Shown: positions 1 through 12,600 of the stretch, piece after piece
Layout of the letters: every line of letters begins with the position of its first letter
How positions within the stretch are numbered: position 1 is the first letter of the stretch
Origin: Mytilus galloprovincialis
Lineage: Eukaryota > Mollusca > Bivalvia > Mytilida > Mytilidae
Reading direction: 5' to 3'
DNA length: 64,000 nt
Assembly (NCBI RefSeq): GCF_965363235.1
Contig: NC_134838.1
Span: 17,826,441 to 17,890,440 of the forward strand
Translations under genes and position numbers: made by a program
Notes under the pieces: generated by a model
Database searches by the model: none
What the model saw: only the letters and a program-made list of their open reading frames with translations
Told to the model about the DNA's origin: nothing

Positions 1-65
1 AAATGAGAGGAACACGGTTTATTCTGCATATTGAACTTCACATAACGACCGTAAGACTACTGTAA

Positions 66-360
66 GATTTCTACTAAGTATAAAAAAAAGATGCGGTATG
101 ATTGCCAATGAGACAACTCTGCACAAGAGACCAAATGACACAGAAATTTACATGCAATTTTAGGTCACCGTACGGCCTTCAAACATGAGCAAAGCTCATA
201 CCTAATAGTCACCTATAAAGAGCCATAAAACAATTCAAACGAGAAAACAAACGGCCTCATTAATGACATTAATGATAAAAAAGAACGAAAAATAAATATG
301 TATCACATCAACAAACTACAACTACTGAATAACAGACTCCTTACTTAGGACAATCAACAT
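66..360 (-). repeat. SINE-like mussel interspersed repeat (family F2)
   Basis: In reverse orientation this reads as the family whose 3' part includes ATTGGCAATCATACCACATC, preceded by a stretch around GGCCGTACGGTGACCT. At least seven other copies occur in the window (for example 3780, 11780, 47826, 48960, 51105). No reading frame is conserved between copies. The family is familiar from mussel sequence; its class (SINE or non-autonomous DNA element) cannot be fixed from these copies. Confidence 0.7.
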
Positions 361-690
361 ACATACAGAATGTGGAATGTGGCGGGGTTAAACATGTTAG
401 CGGGATCCCAACCCAACTTAAGTTCACATTTTCAATGTAAGAGCTGTAATGTATGTTGACAAACTTAAGAGGTCCATGTTTTTCGATGCGATTATATTAC
501 CTTCAACACTGACAACAAAGTAAAAAGAGCAAACGTAATTGACAATTTTACTCTATATATAAATATTCCATACTGGAAATATGAACTTGAAATATACACG
601 GAATAAAATGTATGTACACCATACTGCAGAGATTATAAGCGTAGAATATAAAACACCCATATAAATATATTAATACTTTATTAACACAAA
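361..690. other. No recognisable feature
   Basis: AT-rich unique-looking sequence. I see no conserved coding stretch, repeat copy or inverted repeat in it. Confidence 0.4.
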
Positions 691-726
691 ATCAAAACGT
701 ATAAAACATCTTTGCTTTTTGTTACA

Positions 727-900
727 GACAGCAAATTTATTGGTGTACGAGGTGTTTTGACGACGTTGAAGGACTGTTCTGATATCTTTGATGAAGTTTG
801 TTATCAGTCCATTTCAGAATCTGCAAACTATTATGATTCGTCAGCGGAAAGCCTACAAATAAATTTGTTTGATTTCTTATATAAAGTATTGTCATTGTTG
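727..900 (+). CDS. Possible exon of an unrecognised gene
   Basis: An open frame follows a good splice-acceptor context (T-rich tract then TTACAG at about 721-726). It begins with the residues DSKFIGVRGVLTTLKDCSD and stays open for about 80 residues, but becomes hydrophobic and low in information near its end. Together with the open frame at 1090 it might belong to one plus-strand gene. I recognise no domain or motif. It could equally be a chance open frame in AT-rich DNA. Confidence 0.2.
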
Positions 901-1089
901 TTGTTATACAAGTCTTTTGAAATTGATATAAATTTTTGCATACAAGTATATAATTGTGGCCTTCTATAGACAACGCTGTTGTTCAAAAACTGGGCAAAAG
1001 GAGGATAACTCTAATTCACAAAATTAGTTGACGCAATTGTGAACATTTCAGTACTTCTACAATAAGAGCACGATCTTTTAATTTAAACA

Positions 1090-1272
1090 GTGGATAGTAT
1101 AATCAATAGCTCAATCTTCGAAACTCCTGACAGTATATTTGACGAGTCAGAATTTAACCGATTCATTGAAATCAGAGACTGCATATTAGACACTGGTGTC
1201 CTTCAACGGTTCAACAATCTGATATTTCCTAGCCATATCTTGTCTTTCTTAGTTCAAACAGAGGTTTATTAT
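1090..1272 (+). CDS. Possible exon of an unrecognised gene
   Basis: The frame starts at an acceptor-like AAACAG ending near 1089 and reads DSIINSSIFETPDSIFDESE, an acidic and serine-rich stretch, then about 40 further residues. Composition is more protein-like than that of most chance frames nearby. No known family is recognised, no clear donor was found, and the link to the 727 frame is inference only. Confidence 0.2.
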
Positions 1273-1690
1273 TAAATACAATGGTCTATGGCTCCAATAA
1301 AATAAATAAACTTCATTGAGTCAAAATGAAATTATTTTCACAAACTCAAGTTATAATATTTCTGATATCGGAATTGCATTTTTTTCAGATAAGGATGGAT
1401 AGGAAAAGAAATACTTTGGATTTAGCAAGCAGATTTCAGAAATGAAATACAAAGACATTTTTTTTTTTCTCGCGAAAATGATATTTTCAATACCAATAGA
1501 TCGAAACGCTGGACGGCTACTATTTTATTTTGTTACTAAATCAATTGACACTTTTAATCAATTTCCGCTGAAGAAGACGAAAACCACTTGGGTAAGAGTT
1601 GATATGAAGGAATGCATATGTACTTGACGTTACGCACGGTATTCGGTCTATGTTTCATTTGACAATTTCTTGATAAGTAGGACAACACCA

Positions 1691-2418
1691 GGGAGCTTAT
1701 TCACGAAGCATCCGTTAACTAACGGACCCGTTAACTTAAGGGCATACGATACAGTTACAGGGAAGGTAATGACGTTGCTAACGTAAAATGTTATTTTCGC
1801 GACGTCAAACACAGACATATCGGGAAAAGATGCATAAATTTTTCGACTGATTTTTATCATTCAAACTGATTTAATTTGAAAACGAGTGCATGGACCCTAT
1901 TTTTTAAAACAGCAATTTGTTTCATTTTGCAAGGAGATTATGTGACCCAAATTTTATAAAACTGTAAATAGCGCAATTTTTTTAATTTTGATAAACATGC
2001 AGCAAAAAATGACGGTTTTTTCTCTATTCATGAACATTTGATAAATATAGAGATATTTCGGGATAAAAATTGCATAATTTTTAATGATACTTATAAAATA
2101 CAGAAATTACCGATTATTTAACAAAAACCATTTTGTGTTTATCTTTTAAAACAAAAAAGCTATGTCTTTCTTTCGAAACGGAAAATACGGACACAAATCT
2201 GAATTTTGAGCAAATATACAAAATTTCGACCTCATTTTACTCAAAAAGTAGCACATGAAGATATATTTTTTATTACATATTTGATTTAATGAGGTAAAAA
2301 ATAGCCTATATGCAAATTTTCATCAACTTGTAAATACAGGTTCAAAACTGTATCGTATGCCCTTAACGGAGACGTTAACGGGTCCGTTAGCTAACGGATG
2401 CTTTGTGAAAAAGCTCCC
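1691..2418. mobile_element. 728-bp inverted-repeat DNA transposon (MITE-like)
   Basis: The left end (1691-1757) and the reverse complement of the right end (2343-2418) match over about 66 bp with few differences. Both begin GGGAGCTT and contain CATCCGTTA, TAACGGACCCGTTAAC and GGGCATACGATACAGTT. The interior is AT-rich and has no coding potential, so it is a non-autonomous element. I could not define a target-site duplication, so the superfamily is left open. Near-identical ends suggest a fairly recent insertion. Confidence 0.8.
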
Positions 2419-2734
2419 AGACTGACACTCATATCGACGTCCTTTTCTCAACTCGACGTCCATAGGATGTCACATTATCAATTGAAGATCTTTTATCTTG
2501 TCTACCCCAAATCAAATATTTTTAGAGTGAACACGCTGAAATGTCTTTCCTGCTTTACTTATTTTCAATTTATATTGTAAGTCTGCAATATGAAGGTTTT
2601 CTACCACAAGTTTAAACTACACTGACTCAACATTATCAGTGATATATTCTTTGAAAACGGGTTAAGGGTTATTTGAGCACTACCAGATAAACATGTTCAC
2701 CTGACAATAATTTCATGCACCAAATTTAGTGTTC

Positions 2735-3173
2735 TTTTTATGTCCCACCTACGATAATAGAGGGGCACTATGTTTTCTGGTCTGTGCGTCCGTTAGTCCG
2801 TCCGTCTGTCCGGCTTTAGGTTAAAGTTTTTGGTCAAGGTAGTTTTTTTATGAAGCTGAAATCCAATCAACTTGAAACTTAGTACACATGTTCCTTATGA
2901 TATGATCTTTCTAATTTTAATGCCAAATTAGATTTTTGACCCCAATTTCATGGTCCACTAAATAGAAAATGATAGTGCTAGTTTCAGGTTAAAGTTTTTT
3001 TTTCATTTTTTAAAATGAAGTTGAAGTCCAATCAACTTCAAACTTGATACACATGTTTCCTATGATATGATCCTATGCCAAATTAGAGTTTTTACCCCAA
3101 TTTTACAGTCCACTGAACATGGCAAATGATAGTGTGAGTGGGGCATCCGTGTACTTTGGACACATTCTTGTTT
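2735..3173 (+). repeat. Interspersed repeat family F1
   Basis: Starts with a CCCACCTACGATA block and GGGGCACTATGTTTTCTGG, then a GTCCGTCCGTC stretch, a block around GGTCAAGGTAGTTTTT, and ends near GGACACATTCTTGTTT. Other copies lie at 8915, 10236, 16640, 44190 and 59452. The internal unit of about 170 bp occurs nearly twice here and four times at 44.2 kb. Non-coding. Confidence 0.75.
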
Positions 3174-3179
3174 ATTATA

Positions 3180-3780
3180 GTACATGAGAAACGGAACAAA
3201 CAACACAAGCATATAACATTAACCAATGGATAAACCATAAAAATGAGGTCACGGTAATATGAACCAAGCCATATAAATGTGTACACCTTACATTCAGGCC
3301 ATACACCAACTATAGTTGACCGATTAGTTATAGTAGCTGGCAAACTCACTCAGGCTCACCATTGCTCAAGGAACCAAGAGGTCAAGGTAATATCAGAGAC
3401 GTGTTGTATTTATGTCTCTTGATAATAATATGAACCCTGCCATACAGACATGTACACCTTACAGTCATTCCAGAAACTAAATATAATTGACCTATCTTGT
3501 AGTATATCATAAACAGACAAAACATTTAAACTTAACACTGAACAATGAACCATGAAAATGAGGTCAAGGTTAAATGAAATCTGTTAGACACACATGTACT
3601 TTACAATCAAGCATACATGAATTATGGTAGCGTTAATGCTTATAGAATATGAAAAAATAGACTTAACCACAAAAACTTAACAGTATTCAATTAATCAACC
3701 AAAAAAAGGTCAAGGTCAGATTAAACCTACAACCTAATCAAGCATTTTATACACAAAATATAGTCATTATAGTTGATATA
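3180..3780. repeat. Degenerate tandem units of about 130-140 bp
   Basis: The phrase AATGAGGTCA (or AAATGAGGTCAAGGT), followed by 'gaacc' and GTGTACACCTTACA, recurs about every 130-140 bp across this stretch, with strong divergence between units. No coding content. It directly follows the F1 copy and precedes an F2 copy. Confidence 0.5.
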
Positions 3781-4065
3781 TTGGCTATAGTATCTAAGAT
3801 ACAGAGAGATATGTTCAGTGGTTGTCGTTTGTTTATGTGGTTCAAAAATGCTTCTCATTTTTTTATATTGATTAGACCGTCGGTTTTTCCGTTTGAATGG
3901 TTTTACCCTAGTAATTTTTGGGGCTCTTTCTGGCTTTCTGTTAAGTGTAAGCTGAGGCTACTTGTTGAAGGCCGTACCTTGACCTTTAATGGTTTACTTT
4001 CATAAATTGTTACTTGGATGGAGTTGTCTCATTGGAACTCATACCACATCTTCCTAAATCTATTT
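3780..4065 (+). repeat. F2 repeat, diverged subfamily
   Basis: Carries the F2 landmarks CGTTTGAATGGTTTTAC, GTTGAAGGCCGTACCTTGAC and GTTGTCTCATTGGAACTC, in plus orientation. It resembles the copies at 43680 and 51105 more than those at 11780 or 48960, which suggests two subfamilies. Confidence 0.65.
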
Positions 4066-6519
4066 ACCATGATCACTGATCCATAATAAAGAGTTTGTTT
4101 CAGGTGAACGAATATGTAGACTTTGCAAGGATCCTACATGCACCAAAAATGTCCACCTTTGACATCATCCCATTGTTTGGCAGGGGAGACGAAAACAATG
4201 ACTGATTGACTACAGACTCCTCTTCTTGTTAAATATGATAAAATCATACCGATTGTTTGATAAATATCTGTAGTAATCGTTTTGTTTTTATATAATGCTG
4301 CAATGTTTTACTTTTAATTTATTTCTTAGAATCTTTCTTTGATGGCCTTAATATCAGTCAGTATACTACCCAATTCAACAAAAAAAGAAATGAATGTGAA
4401 AATTCTTTGGGGAAAAGGGTATGCTATACATTTTTCTTTGTTTGAGAGAGATATGACACAAAATTTAACCATTGCATTTTGTGCTAACTGATTGATTGCA
4501 GTAGCATATGAAATGGAGATTTAGTATGTTAGCATTATATAAATATGTTACACAAAACAAAGCAAGATAGGCATGTGTTTGGAGTAGGAGCATAGACTTT
4601 CTAACAAATCAAGAGCTGAGGTAAGCCACTACAAGGCAGCACTTGCACCAGGAAAGTGGAAAGGGATTAGTATAAGTTGTAATAACTTGTTTCCCAATCC
4701 ACTATAAATAAATGTGTTTAAACTAACAATCAAACCTTATCAAATGTTGTACTTCTCAGAGCTTCCTATTTCATTTCAAACAACAGCTTATGCTGGTTTT
4801 GACTAATTTGTCTGCTTTTTTTTTCTCCAAATTATACAAAGAGCAAAAATATGCATACTGGATAAAACACATCATAGTTGCCAAACATAAATTGACCTCT
4901 GGTTCACTATTTCTAATCTATAAACTGACCAATCAAATAAATGTTTATGTAAAATAAAAGGAATTCAAAAGTTTTGCACTGCTTTCTTTATAAATTTTAT
5001 TTTCTGAGATTCAAATACATATATCACTCAAACTCTACAATACAAAATGCCCTCTCATATAGTTTCTGTTTCATTCTATAGAAAATGATATGATATAGTC
5101 AAACTGATTATAAGTTCATTGTTCTTTCTTGATTTTTAATGGCTTAGATATGGTTTATATCTTTTATGGCACTTCAAGAGGAAGATCATGAGCATTCACA
5201 AATATGTTTACTATCTTATTATTCTTACTAGCATCAGATACATAAGTTATGGTTGGGATTATATGATCATGTTTTTATGCTTTTCTGAACAACATTCAGT
5301 GTTTTAGAATGTTCATTAAAATCATTCTCGAAGACAATATTCCTTTAACATATAATGTTATGTTGCAAACAAAATATTGACCTAAGAACACCAAATGTAG
5401 AGGAATAAATTATTATCACTAGGATTGTAGTAAAGCTAACTGCCTATGGATTACCGTGAAGCTCAAAATTAAAACATTGCTCAACTTAAAAATAAAATCG
5501 ATGTGTTGAATTTGCAACATAAAAATGTTCATGAAGCATATATTTTTACTCTATAACAAATACTCATATTGATAATTAAGAAAAAAAAATCAATACAGAT
5601 TTAAAATTTAACAATGCTGTATATTCAATGTCATTCATAAATATTAGCAGGTTATTAAACATTAATATGATTTTTTTTTAGGCAAAAGTTATAATTTTTT
5701 CGATGAAGATATTCCTCTTTTATGTTTTATGTCCATTTGAATGCAACTACTGGTTTAATTAGCACACTTTTCAATATCCTGTTCTTAGATTTTATAGGAC
5801 ATAACAAGTCACATAAACAAATTACTCTATAATATTAACAACTATTTTCTTTTTTTAAACATAAAATACTGAGTTGAATAAGTTAAAAAAATATTCAATT
5901 GCAATGTATATCATAATTAAGGTATTCATCTTCAGTCAATTTAATTGATTCTTCTATGATGAAGACTTACTCATCTCATAATGTAAAATAAAAAAAAAAC
6001 CATTTTATAAAATTGAAATTCTATTCAAGAATAATTCTAGCTGTAAATCGATTTTCAAAAATTAGATTGCATTATATTAACATATTTCATAATTTATACA
6101 GAAAATTTCACAATATCAAACAAATATGACTAGGATCTGTTATTCTCTGCAATGCATAAGCATACTCCTGAGTCCATAGATATATCCCCAGTATATATTA
6201 ATTCCAGTCTTCAACATGATTTGATTACCTAACAGAAAACTTTAATTTCAGGTTCAATTATTTAACATAGAAATAAGAAGCTGAAATTTAACTCCAGAAC
6301 ATCTGCACTTCCAAAAGACAGAATCCTGCATATTGGAATCAAATAATGTAATTGATGATTAAAAAACACAATGAAGCATGCTCCTGTCAATCACTGAAAG
6401 ATCACACCTTTATAAATTTGAACCATTATTACAGTAGGCTAGACCATTTCAATCTGGTCTTACCCGTTATGATATGGTCCACAGTAAATATACCAGTAAA
6501 TGTTTGTATCACATAATGC
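4066..6519. other. Intergenic DNA and probable DBT 3' UTR
   Basis: No open frame with protein-like composition and no clear repeat copy. The part next to 6520 must hold the 3' untranslated region of the minus-strand DBT gene, but I could not choose a polyadenylation site with confidence. Confidence 0.4.
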
Positions 6520-6687
6520 TCATCTTAGATATAACATAATCAATCCTGGATTTTCTAAGAATGATTTGAGTAAGTTAGAGAATCGTGCCATGTAGGCACC
6601 TTCGATAACTCGATGATCAGCTGACCAGCTAACACACATTATATTTTTCTTTACTATATTTCCATCGTTATCATATCTTGGTAATGC
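6520..6687 (-). CDS. DBT: DBT exon 11 (C-terminal catalytic end)
   Basis: Follows a TAG acceptor and encodes 55 residues from [10 protein letters not shown] to LIMLYLR, then TGA at 6520-6522. Contains the catalytic histidine in SADHRVIEG. The aspartate usual at the fifth place of HxxxDG is glutamate here. Confidence 0.93.
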   Translation of the reverse strand, partial: ALPRYDNDGNIVKKNIMCVSWSADHRVIEGAYMARFSNLLKSFLENPGLIMLYLR

Positions 6688-9600
6688 CTACAAGTAAACA
6701 ATTATGTTTAAAATGATTTAAAATTAAACTTAAACTAAGCAATATCATATACAGTATGTGTCATCTACAAAATTCATAGAATTAATTCACAGATCAGAGT
6801 TTGTAATTCTCTTGAAGCCCAATATTATTATTTCATGGCTAATTTCCATTTGTTTTTGACTTCATAAATTTACTTAGCACTTAAATCATGATTCATAATA
6901 TATTTGTGAACTTATAACTCTTTGTTTTTTATGGTTGTTTGTTTCAGAATGTTGCAAGTCGAACATCAGACAAGTGACAGTTTCTCACATTTACATACAG
7001 TTCTCAGTCTGTTGATAGTCAAACAACCAGCAAGTGTTATTTTATTATCTCATGAAATAGTTTTACCTGTATTTTTCCTAAAGCTCCGATTGATACTTCT
7101 GGAGGTAGAATAACTGGTCTAGCATATGTTCCTCCTATCTGTAATGATAACAATAATACATAATACAAGGATTCATGTTTTACTCCACATTTCATTATAA
7201 GGCCAATTAAAATTAATTGATAGATTTTCATCCCCGTCCGCCCCTCTGAAATTGTCCCGCCCCATTTTTTTTATTTTGAAAAATTTACAATTTGCAGATT
7301 TTGTTCATCTCCGTTTCCGGTAACTGTCAAAAATTTTGTTTCCTTTCAAACTTTCTGTTTCAAATTTCGGTTTTCGTATTACTTCGAGTAATTAAAAAAG
7401 ATTCTGCAGCTCTATGATGACAAAATCGTCTACTGAGAATAGAGATTGATTTCGAGAAGGGCATGATATAATCGGGATACAAGAAATACGCTGTGTCCAA
7501 GATGGTAAATCGCAGCATGACACAAAGGAGTAGGTCTGGTAAGGGCCGATTTTGGCCTCAAATTTCAGGTTTTTGGACACTTTTTAAACACTTAAGTGTC
7601 TATTTCAATTGATTTGATTAGTTAATGTGAAAGATTTTAACTGATTTAGTCATTAAAAACGCTCTGATTCAAGTTTAAACAAGAAAAATCTATCAAATAT
7701 GCAAAAAAACGTCACTTTTCAGATGTTTTTTGTCAAAAATGAAAGTGACCATCCGTGTTCATCCTCAACGTTTATATATGTTGTGTATTATCATCAAATT
7801 CAATTTACATTTCAATATTATGAAAGAACACGAATGCGTCCACTTTCGTTTTAGATGGAAACCATCTAAAAATTGACCAAATGCTAAAATTTTGAAGATT
7901 TCAGTAATTTAGCATGACTTAATGATGCTAGAACGCGATATTTGTGCATTGTAATGTCAAAAACAGCTCATATTTATGTAGCAGAAGCATTTTACTTTCC
8001 AAAATATAGCTTAAAGATTACATTTTCACAAATTTCTAAAACTGCTATATTTTGGGACCAAAAAGGGGTCTTACTGAACCTACTCCTTTCTGTGATTTAG
8101 AAAACCGTTGATTTTTTTATTGATAAAATGACTATGAGGTAAGAATTTTGAACTGTGGATTATATCCAAAGAGCAAGAATTGTGGAACACATTTGTACAA
8201 AACCATAACTGTATAAATAAAATGACGCAAGCACGAACTTGTTAGATTTATGACAGTATAATTGAGTTCAAAAAGTCAGCAAACATACACTTAGATTTAC
8301 CCATATTTTTTGTTGACAAACAGCAAACACCTTCTGTCCCAATACCCTCAATAGAGCCATTAAACATCTTCTCCTTTTTGGTTAAGTTCATGTTTTACAT
8401 ATTAATCATATTTGCATCTATAACTTAGAAGAATCATAAAAGCACCAACCCTTTTGTTTTCAAAATAGTTTCATTTTATTCTGAACTCGTAATTCTTTAG
8501 TTGCATATTTGTTTCTTTTTATGGAGTCAAAAAAAATGGTCGCTTAAAAAGACACATTAATTTGGTGAAGGTAGTCCAACTGAAGAGAGCATTCTTCTTT
8601 TATTTTTTTGCTGTTTAGGTTTCTAAAGCAGCAATTACATGTAGAACAGTGGTTGCCAATCAGAGATTTTTATTCATGTTAAGATTTGAAATATTATGTA
8701 CGATTCCTTATATATGTATATACATGATATAAGCTTATTATTACACTTGAATATTTGAAGAACACGTCACAAGAGGGTTTCATAAGAAATAAAAAATTAA
8801 ATCCTCCCACCCGCCCCTTTTTTTCAAAAATTTGGATGAAAATCTACTAATTAATTTTAGTTGGCCTAACTGCCTTCAGAATAATACTTAAGTCTATCAT
8901 TAAAAGACTTTAACCTGGACAGACGAACGGAACCACAGACGGACGGACGGACGAACTGAGCCACAGACCAGAAAACATAATGCCCCTCTACTATCGTAGG
9001 TGGGGCATAAAAATGTTCATAAGCCATCATTTGTGTATAAATTAATCTTCGGTACCTATAAAAATTATGGAGAAATTGTAAAATTCACATTTATCAAATT
9101 AGAACATCTTATTTTCAAAATTATAGCATGTATAGTAGGGCTCATTTCTGTTTGAATAATAATGAATATAGAAGCAGAATTCCCACATTTATGTTGGTGA
9201 TAAATTTACTGTGATGTGTTTACATTCCTGACAAATGCTATATATATATATCAACAAGAGGCTGTCACAACGACAGCAAACCGGATTTATTAATATTTAT
9301 TTGTGTCCTGGCAATATCACAAGAACCATTACTGATGAATGGTGAAAGAGAAAATCGTCAATATCAAATTTGACCTCCATTTTGTCATCAGTATCAACAT
9401 ATTAAAATTTGAAAAGCTTAGATTGAATGGTTCATGAGTAAATGCAACAACGTGAATGGAAACGCCATTTTACAATCTTTCAAGAACCATAACGCCTGAA
9501 CGGTAAAAGTCAAAATCGTCATTATTGAACTTGACCTCTATTTTGTCATCAGTAACAACATATAAAAATTTCAAAAGCTTTGGTTGAATGGTTCATGAGA

Positions 9601-12600
9601 AAATGCACGGACACGACTGGAAACACCATTTTTCAATCTTTCAAGAACCATAACTCCTGAACGGTGAAAGTCAAAATCGTCATTATTTAACTTGACCTCT
9701 ATTTTGTCATCAGTCACAACATATTAAAATTTGGGAAGCTTTGGTAGAACAGTTAATGCGTAAATGCACGGACACAACTGGAAACTCCATTTTTCAATCT
9801 TTCAAGAACCATAACTCCTGAACGGTAAAGGTCAAAATCGTCATTATTGAACTTGACCTCCATTTTGTCATCAGTAACAACATATTAAAATTTGGGAAGC
9901 TTTGGTAGAACAGTTCATGCGTAAATGCACGGACACGACTGAAAACTCCATTTTTCAATCTTTCAAGAACCATAACTCCTGAACGGTAAAAGTCAAAATC
10001 ATCATTATTGAACTTGACCTTCATTTAGTTGTCAGTAACAACATATTAAAATTTTAAAAGCTTTGGCTGAACGGTTCATGAATTAATGCACGGACAACAT
10101 TTGATTGCCCCCCGCCCGGCCGCCCGCCGTACATCCCCAAATCAATAAACGACATTTTTGTCACAAAAATCCGGTTAATAAAATGGGATCATAAATGTTT
10201 CTTATGTGTGTTTTCAGCAAGAGAAAATAAACACAAATGGTGTTAAAACTAAAATTAGGAAAAATCTTTAATTTGGCAGTAAAATTAGAAAGATCATATC
10301 ATAAGGAACACATGTGTACTTAGTTTTAAGTTGATTGGATTTCAACTTCATCAAAAACTACCTCGACCATTAGCTTTAACCTGAAGCAGGACGGACGTAC
10401 AGACCAGAAAACATAATGCCCATAAATTGGGCATAAAAATAGTAAGACTTGTTAAATACCCACCAACTTTTGAAAGTTCCCATGGGGGTTTTTAGTGCGC
10501 AACAACAATTTTAAAGGTTACAATTTTTAGTGAAGTATTTTGCACGATCTGGATTGTCTAGAAAAAGTGTCATATTTGTATGATAAACTTACATGTCTTT
10601 TTCTTAAGTCTGTTTGCATGATTCTAGTTATTAAATCGGTAGAAAAGATGAACAGGTAGCTAGCAGACCAGGGTTTATTTTCTTGTGTAAGAATATTAGA
10701 TGCTTGTTGAAATTTCCAATTTTGAATTATGCACAAAGATGGATTTTAACAGGTTGGGAACAATACTCCAAATGAGGGGTAACCCTCATTGGAAGAACAT
10801 TACAACCCACTGTAAAAAATGAGCACCTTTATATTCATATTATTTGATGAAACTTTCCCCCAAGAACTATGCATCTATTAAGTATTAAATGGTCAAAACA
10901 TGTCAAAAGGATTTTGTGATGGTTCTAAACTTATATCTTCTTTATTAATTTGACCCCTCATTTAGAAAAGTTGTTCCAAATATAATGAGGAATCAGAAGT
11001 TGTTATGAAATTGTAATACACAGAAACCAATGCGGCATACAGAGGCTTGATGATTTAAAGTCGGCACCATTGGCCTTCAGAAGACTTGAAGTCTTCTTCC
11101 ACAAACAATAATAACTTTACCATTTGCAATAAATACTGTAAATTCAGAAATTTATGCCATGTTTTCTTGCAAAGTTGATGGAATTGCATTAATAAAAGCT
11201 CTCCTTTAAATTTTTGATACCATTGTTTCTATGCATCATTTCCTTAAATTGTGATAATTTGTCTACTTTTTTTTGTCTTTTTTTTCAAAAATCAAAAAAT
11301 GCTTACACACAAAAACATTGTACATGACAAAAAGTCATTGCCATGAATTTAAGATTAATTTACCGCTCCAATATTTGACAAGGAGAAAGTTCCACCACTT
11401 AAATCTGAGGTTCCTAATTTTCCAGCTAATCCTAGAGACTGAAGCCTGTTCAGTTCTGCAGCAAGTTCAAATATACTTAATGATTGGACATTTTTAACAT
11501 TTGGCACTATTAGTCCATCTTGTGTATCCATAGCAATTCCTATATTATGTACTGCCTGTAAACAGATGAAACATTTACTATGTGAAAAAAAATCACTGAA
11601 TATTCTCAGAAAAGGTTTACTTTAATCTACTAGTAAATAATAAGGAAAATCACAACTTTTTCTTCTTTTCTGTTGATTACATTATCCTTTCCATGTACAA
11701 TGTACCTCTTTTTGTTTTCATACCACATAACAACTTTGAACTCCAAAAGTCCAAGGTAGAGGTTTAACCCCTTCAAACAAGTGTAAATCATAGTTGAAGA
11801 TCGTACAGTGACCTATAAATATTAGTTTTCTGGGTCATTTGGTTTCTTGTGGAAAGTTGTCTAATTGGCAATCATACCACATCTTCTGTTCATATCAAAA
11901 GTCATTGTTTAATTCTTCCTTCTAGTATACTAACCTTATACGTTATGTTCTCACATGATTTATCTACACTAGCATTCAACATTGGGAATTCTGTTAAAGC
12001 CATTGAGACAGCCTGAAAAGGAAAATAAATTATGTACATACTCAGTAAAAACTTGGTGTTACTTATAAGGGAAAGCATAGTAAAAACTTGGTGTTACTTA
12101 TAAGGGAAAGCATAGTAAAAACTTGGTGTTACTTATAAGGGAAAGCATAGCAAAAACTTGGTGTTACTTATAAGGGAAAGCATAGTAAAAACTTAGTGTT
12201 ACTTATAAGGGAAAGCATAGTAAAAACTTGGTGTTACTTATAAGGGAAAGCATAGCAAAAACTTGATGTTACTTATAAGGGAAAACATAGTAAAAACTTG
12301 GTGTTACTTATAAGGGAAAGCATAGTAAAAACTTAGTGCTACTTATAAGGGAAGGCATATCAGCTAAAATTATAACTCATATTTTCCTCACCTAACAAGT
12401 ATCAGAATAAGGTTTTATAATATATATGCACTGACTACAAAGAATCTGTCAATTGAATTTTACCAGCTTTTTTTTTTAAATCTCCAAATTTTATTTTGTG
12501 TTGAATTTTCTATTTTCATAAAAAGGTTATGTAAAAACAAAACATGCATTGCACATTGAAGGTCTTATGGTTGCCTATAATTGCTTACATCCACTTCATT

